Origin: Acidobacteriota bacterium
Lineage (GTDB): Bacteria; Acidobacteriota; Blastocatellia; Pyrinomonadales; Pyrinomonadaceae
Reading direction: 5' to 3'
Assembly: GCA_029777145.1 (NCBI GenBank)
Contig: JAKOSS010000377.1
Location: 1 to 16,721, forward strand
DNA length: 16,721 nucleotides
The notes below the pieces were generated by a model. That model searched no databases. It was not told the DNA's origin and worked only from the letters and a program-made list of their open reading frames with translations. Position numbers and translations under genes: made by a program. The first letter of the stretch is position 1. Every line of letters starts with the position of its first letter. Positions 12,964 to 16,721 of this stretch are shown piece by piece.

Positions 12964-14442
12964 TCATTTCTCGAGGCCCGATTTTGAGAGGTCCAGTTTA
13001 TCGGATTCAATGACCGTCACCTTCGCCTTCGGAAAACGCTTCGCGAGATCGTCCTTGAACTTCCGGTAGTCGCCGGCGATGATGATGTCCCCTTGCGTGA
13101 TCATTGCTTTCGCGAACGCAAGAACCGAAGCCGAGTCGGTTCCGTTCACCCTTGACGAAAAGACCGAAAGCTCGGTCGGATTGAGTTCGTAGGTGTAGAT
13201 CGCCGCCACTGTCTCGGCGAGATCTGATGTCGTTTCGAATTCCCGGCTGTAATCGCCGTTCACCACAAGTTTGCGCGCCGCCAGCTCGTCCGCGGGAACC
13301 GCTTCACTGCTGATCCGATTGATCTCGGTCATCACCAATTCCGCGACTTCGGCTGCCGATTCGTCCTTTGTCTGCGTCCGGGTCGCGAAATTGACGCGTC
13401 CGTCACGCCACGCGAATGAGCTCCCGGCACCGTAACTCAGGCCGCGCTTGATCCTGATCTCCTGATTCAGGCGCGATGAATAGCCGCCGCCGAGGACCGA
13501 GTTCATGACGGCCGCCGGGTAAAAGATCGGACTCGAATCACAGCGTGCCGCCGACTGGCACCGGACGCGGCCGTCGTCCGTGATCTGTTTCACGTAAGTA
13601 ACCGACGACTGTCCGGAATCCGGAAGGTCGACGACAAGGATCCGCGGCGCGCCGTAATACGATTCTTCAGTTCGGATGGTGCGCATGTTCATCTCGACGA
13701 CTTCCCTTTTCGGCGACCGCCAGGAACCGAGATATCGCGTAGCCAGCGCCTTCGCGCGGACCGGATCGACGTCTCCGGTGAAGATCGCCACCGAGCTCTC
13801 GGGAAAGTAGTTCTGACGCGTGAATTTAATAATGTCCGCGCGTGTCAGGTTCTTGATGCTCTCAGGCGTGCCGCCCACCGGGTGTTCGTCGAACGCATAT
13901 CGGCTCGCGACGAAATTCGCGAGAAACGTCGGCTGTTTCAGGTCCGCGGTCAGATTGTCGAGCGTCTGCGCCCGGAGCAGTTCAAGCTCCTTCGCGTCGC
14001 TCGTCGAGTTGAGGATCACGTCCGAGAGGATCGCCATCGCCGCGTCGAGTTTGTCGTTCGTGACCGTAAACGTGAAGAACGTTGAGTTCCAATCGGCTCC
14101 GGAAATTAGCGCGCCGCCGAGAAATTCCATTTGTTCGGCGATCTGATCGGCCGTGCGCGTTCGCGTCCGCTTCGCTGCCAATGCCGCCGTAAGATCCGCA
14201 AGTCCTGCCTGTTCAAGCGTTTCCGCGCCCGCACCGGCCGGGATCATGAGTCGGACCGTGACCAGCGGAACGTTCTTTCGCTGGACGACGGCGACCTTCA
14301 GACCGTTCGCAATCTTGCTCTCGACGAGATTCGGGACGACGAACGGCCGCGGCGACCCCGGCTCGGGAATCGTCGACTGCGCAAATCCCGAGAATGTCAG
14401 CGCCAGGACAAGAATAAAAAGTTTCAATGATCTATTTCGCAT
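12964..14442 (-). CDS. M16 peptidase family protein, inactive partner subunit
   Basis: A 492-aa secreted protein. The signal peptide covers residues 1-21 (LFILVLALTFSGFA). Two M16 halves follow, with NGLKVAVVQRKNVPLVTVRL near residue 46 marking the first. Where an active M16 has HxxEH, this protein reads AGLADLTAAL, so the zinc site is absent. The later VLGGGYSSRLNQEIRIKRGL and LSYGAGSSF segments (the substrate-grip region) are kept. Such proteins pair with an active subunit, as in mitochondrial processing peptidase and bacterial AlbE/AlbF- or YmxG-type pairs. It overlaps the active subunit's gene by 11 nt, so the two are made together. An insertion with two extra cysteines (VRCQSAARCDSS) precedes the conserved FYPAAVMNSVLGGG part. 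A strong terminator follows it. Confidence 0.93.
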   Translation of the reverse strand: MRNRSLKLFILVLALTFSGFAQSTIPEPGSPRPFVVPNLVESKIANGLKVAVVQRKNVPLVTVRLMIPAGAGAETLEQAGLADLTAALAAKRTRTRTADQIAEQMEFLGGALISGADWNSTFFTFTVTNDKLDAAMAILSDVILNSTSDAKELELLRAQTLDNLTADLKQPTFLANFVASRYAFDEHPVGGTPESIKNLTRADIIKFTRQNYFPESSVAIFTGDVDPVRAKALATRYLGSWRSPKREVVEMNMRTIRTEESYYGAPRILVVDLPDSGQSSVTYVKQITDDGRVRCQSAARCDSSPIFYPAAVMNSVLGGGYSSRLNQEIRIKRGLSYGAGSSFAWRDGRVNFATRTQTKDESAAEVAELVMTEINRISSEAVPADELAARKLVVNGDYSREFETTSDLAETVAAIYTYELNPTELSVFSSRVNGTDSASVLAFAKAMITQGDIIIAGDYRKFKDDLAKRFPKAKVTVIESDKLDLSKSGLEK

Positions 14443-15772
14443 CCTTTTCGTCCCCCTCGCGTCCGTAATTGATCACCACGCGCTTGTTCGCCGGGAAATA
14501 TTTCTTCATGACCCGCAGCACGTCGGCCGACGTTACCGCCTGGAGATTTGAGATCTCCGAATTGATCGCGGTCGGATCGCCGAGATAAGCGACGGCGCGT
14601 TCGATCTCGATCGCTTTACCGTCGTTCGTCTCGCGCGATTTGAGTGCCTGCGCGATCAGTTGGTTCTTCGCCTTTTGCAGCTCTTTGATCGGTACTGCGA
14701 CCTTTTGCATCTTCGAGATCACGTCGAGAATGGCCTTCTCCATTTCCGTCGTTGTCCTTCCTTCGGCAGCGATCGCATAGTACACGAGCAACGTCCGGTC
14801 GACGCGCAAGTCGTTGTAATAATTGACTTCCTGTGCGATTCCGGGACGCACCATGCTGAGATAAAGCCGCGTCGATTCGCCTCCGGACATGATCGCCTCG
14901 GCGACCCGCAGCGCCGGAATATCCGCGCTTTTCGACGGCGGGCCGAGATATGTCAGACCGACCGCCGGAAACTCGACGCGCGGGGCCGTCCGGTCGAAGC
15001 TCTTCGTTTGCGTCCGGTCGGGTTCGACCTCCGTGACGCGCGGGATCGCGCCGGCAGGTTTGGCCACGCGCCCGAAGTACTTGTCGACCCAACCGTCGAA
15101 CTGCGCCTGATCGAAGTCGCCGACGACGATCAGCCAGGCGTTGTCAGGACGGTAGAACGTCTTGTAGAACGCCTCGGCGTCCGCCCGCGTCGCCGCGCTT
15201 AGTTCGTCGAGATTGCCGATCACGCCCCGCTTGTACGGATGCAAGGCGTAGGAAAGGCTCGTGATGTATTCGAAAAATCGCCCGTACGTTTGCGCAAGGA
15301 CGCTCTGGCGGTATTCTTCCTTGACGACCTCGCGTTCCGAACTGAAATTCGCGTCGTCAACATTAAGGTTAACCATCCGATCGCTCTCGGCCCAAAGCAG
15401 CCGTTCAAGATGGTTCGACGGCACGACCTCGTAGTAATTCGTGAAGTCGTCCCACGTCGATGCGTTGTTGTATCCGCCGATGTCCTCGGTCAGCCGGTCC
15501 ATCATCTCGCTCTTCATGTTCTTGGTCGATTTGAACATCATATGCTCGAACATGTGCGCGAAACCGGAACGCCCCGGCGGGTCGTTCTTGCCGCCGACGT
15601 TGTACCAGACGTGAATCGCCACGGTCGGGCTCGAGGTCTCCTTGAGCGAGACGACGTTCAACCCGTTGGCGAGCGTCCGATGCTTGATGTCCATCGGCGC
15701 GACCTTCACCTGCGCCCGCAGGGAGACCGTCAGCAGCGCCGTTAGCAACAAAATTAGAACAACTTTCCTCAT
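14432..15772 (-). CDS. M16 zinc peptidase, active subunit
   Basis: A 446-aa secreted metallopeptidase. Signal peptide residues 1-20 (VVLILLLTALLTVSLRA). The inverted zinc motif HMFEH is at 73-77 (zinc ligands His73 and His77, base Glu76); the third ligand is expected at Glu153 in EREVVKEEYR, the right distance downstream. The domain then runs through RLLWAESDRM, FYRPDNAWLIVVGDF and the second-half GGESTRLYLSMVRP. M16 enzymes degrade peptides inside a closed clamshell; the partner gene directly downstream completes the pair. It is first in its operon. AGG lies about 7 nt before the ATG as a weak Shine-Dalgarno. The substrate is unknown: periplasmic peptide turnover is a reasonable inference. 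Confidence 0.96.
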   Translation of the reverse strand: MRKVVLILLLTALLTVSLRAQVKVAPMDIKHRTLANGLNVVSLKETSSPTVAIHVWYNVGGKNDPPGRSGFAHMFEHMMFKSTKNMKSEMMDRLTEDIGGYNNASTWDDFTNYYEVVPSNHLERLLWAESDRMVNLNVDDANFSSEREVVKEEYRQSVLAQTYGRFFEYITSLSYALHPYKRGVIGNLDELSAATRADAEAFYKTFYRPDNAWLIVVGDFDQAQFDGWVDKYFGRVAKPAGAIPRVTEVEPDRTQTKSFDRTAPRVEFPAVGLTYLGPPSKSADIPALRVAEAIMSGGESTRLYLSMVRPGIAQEVNYYNDLRVDRTLLVYYAIAAEGRTTTEMEKAILDVISKMQKVAVPIKELQKAKNQLIAQALKSRETNDGKAIEIERAVAYLGDPTAINSEISNLQAVTSADVLRVMKKYFPANKRVVINYGREGDEKDAK

Positions 15773-15846
15773 ATGATTACCTAATTACTTCAGTTACCGC
15801 ATTTAAGCATAAAACAGCGGGAAAAGAGAATGGAAGAAAGGTAGAA

Positions 15847-15891
15847 GGGGCGAGTGGGGGGAATGGGTGAAGGGGTGAAAGGGGGAATGGG
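15847..15891 (+). other. G-rich tract with G-quadruplex potential
   Basis: Six G-runs of three to six bases (15847-15850, 15856-15861, 15864-15866, 15872-15875, 15881-15885, 15889-15891) separated by short loops of 2-6 bases such as TGAA and AAT. It lies in the divergent spacer between the M16 operon and the gene at 16042. It is a purine-rich near-repeat of GGGTGAAGGGGTGAAAGGGGG type. Whether it folds in vivo is unknown. The spacer also holds TATACT at 15954-15959, a possible -10 box for the downstream gene without a clear -35. Confidence 0.5.
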
Positions 15892-16041
15892 CGCGATGAT
15901 CTGACGTTTTGATGTGGACCGAAGATTTCTCGTTCATCGAGATTTTCCGGAGTTATACTGGTGTTGGTTTTATGAAACCCGCCCGGACCGCTGCCTCGGG
16001 TGTCAACGACTCGGATCTCTAACGACGGAGCTAATATACCG

Positions 16042-16721
16042 ATGCGTCTTTTTCTCATTCTCATTTCGATTACAGTCTTGGGCTGTGCGTTCGTTCTCTT
16101 TGCCCGCGAGCCATTCATCCGTTCGGCCTTGCCTCCTTCAGAAACGAAGCGTGTGCCGGATGATTTGAACCGAACGCCCAAGCTGAAATTCGTTCGGACG
16201 AACGAATCTGGCCTAAGTTTCCTCGCTGTCGGCCCCAATGGAAAACTTCTTGGAGGATCTGACCTCGACGTGAAGGTCCACGTGCTTTCGAATCCCTTCG
16301 ATCCGAGCGATGCGATATTGGAGTCTCTGATCGACAAAACAGGATACAGACCTCCACCGAGAGTCATGTTTACCCAGGACAATACGGCTTGGGCGGCGGG
16401 CGGCGATTCAGTTTTTCGCCGCGACCCCAATGGAAACTGGCGTCCCGTTACCGAAATTCCGGAGCATGAATCTCTGTCTATCGGCTTCGCAAATGAGAAG
16501 ATCGGGTACGTCCTGGCAAGATCTCCGGACATTCGCGGATGCCGCGCTTTGAAGACCGTTGACGGCGGAAAGGTTTGGACTGCCATTTACGAGAACACGT
16601 TTTCAGGCAATCCGTTCAGTATGGTCGTGCTTAGCGACACCATAGTTTTGTTGGCAATCAACGATAACTACGTGTTGCGCACTGACAATGGCGGCAAATC
16701 GTGGACGCCGACCGCTCTCAC
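16042..16721 (+). CDS. YCF48/BNR-repeat beta-propeller protein (3' end beyond window)
   Basis: 226 codons open to the window edge, so the protein is incomplete. Residues 2-20 (RLFLILISITVLGCAFVLF) are a signal anchor or a lipoprotein signal (the VLGC lipobox is marginal). The rest is beta-strand-rich with two Asp-box-like lines, KTVDGGKVWT (171-180) and RTDNGGKSWT (213-222), about 42 residues apart, as in YCF48-type and BNR/sialidase-type propellers. These usually bind partners or glycans outside the cytoplasm; enzyme activity cannot be judged without the rest. GGAG (16027-16030) lies 11 nt before the ATG. Codon use is less G/C-ending than in the M16 and asnS genes. Confidence 0.85.
   Translation, partial: MRLFLILISITVLGCAFVLFAREPFIRSALPPSETKRVPDDLNRTPKLKFVRTNESGLSFLAVGPNGKLLGGSDLDVKVHVLSNPFDPSDAILESLIDKTGYRPPPRVMFTQDNTAWAAGGDSVFRRDPNGNWRPVTEIPEHESLSIGFANEKIGYVLARSPDIRGCRALKTVDGGKVWTAIYENTFSGNPFSMVVLSDTIVLLAINDNYVLRTDNGGKSWTPTAL

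Noticed and set aside
1..16721. CRISPR array, insertion sequence or prophage genes
   Set aside because: No regularly spaced direct repeats, transposase, integrase or phage motifs were seen on either strand.

Overview
The window reads as ordinary bacterial chromosome with two accessory patches. Most genes use G/C-ending codons. It is probably an Acidobacteriota genome of the Blastocatellia type. I infer this, at moderate to low confidence, from gene style (a zinc-ribbon Ser/Thr kinase, a secreted M16 protease pair, a long UbiD protein) and from dispersed GGGATTCGGGATTT-type repeats. No rRNA or taxonomic marker settles it.

Layout. 1-970 (-): 5' part of a Ser/Thr protein kinase running off the left edge. 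1095-1519 (+): a tRNA-Lys(CUU) gene with its own promoter and terminator, split inside the anticodon by a 256-nt group I intron. 1523-1958: no protein gene; repeat arrays and a well-folded candidate small RNA ending in a terminator-like hairpin. 1959-4764 (-): compact operon of an Rrf2 regulator, an ABC exporter half-transporter and a small DUF6526-like membrane protein, with a near-perfect promoter/operator palindrome. 5001-7125 (+): a 74-aa coiled-coil-like protein and an AbiEii-type nucleotidyltransferase, overlapping each other and then asnS. 7128-7222: repeat array, against which the next start codon sits. 7225-8175: a small HExxH lipoprotein and an AvrRpt2/C70-like papain-fold protease, convergent with zero intergenic bases. 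8332-10247 (+): a secreted nucleotide pyrophosphatase/phosphodiesterase whose C-terminus is broken by an apparent ~28-nt deletion, then an unrecognised secreted protein. 10248-12883 (-): a UbiD-family decarboxylase and a membrane-anchored metallophosphoesterase sharing ATGA. 12925-15772 (-): active and inactive M16 peptidase subunits overlapping by 11 nt, with a strong terminator. 15773-16041: G-rich intergenic stretch. 16042-end (+): start of a YCF48/BNR-type beta-propeller protein.

Best leads: the intron-split tRNA-Lys (sequence evidence very strong); the small protein/nucleotidyltransferase pair wedged onto asnS (candidate toxin-antitoxin-like system acting on tRNA or translation, inferred); the structured RNA at 1713-1925, which has a 6S-like shape; the self-contained Rrf2 promoter/operator; and several promoters whose -10 box lies only 8-9 nt from the start codon, suggesting leaderless mRNAs.
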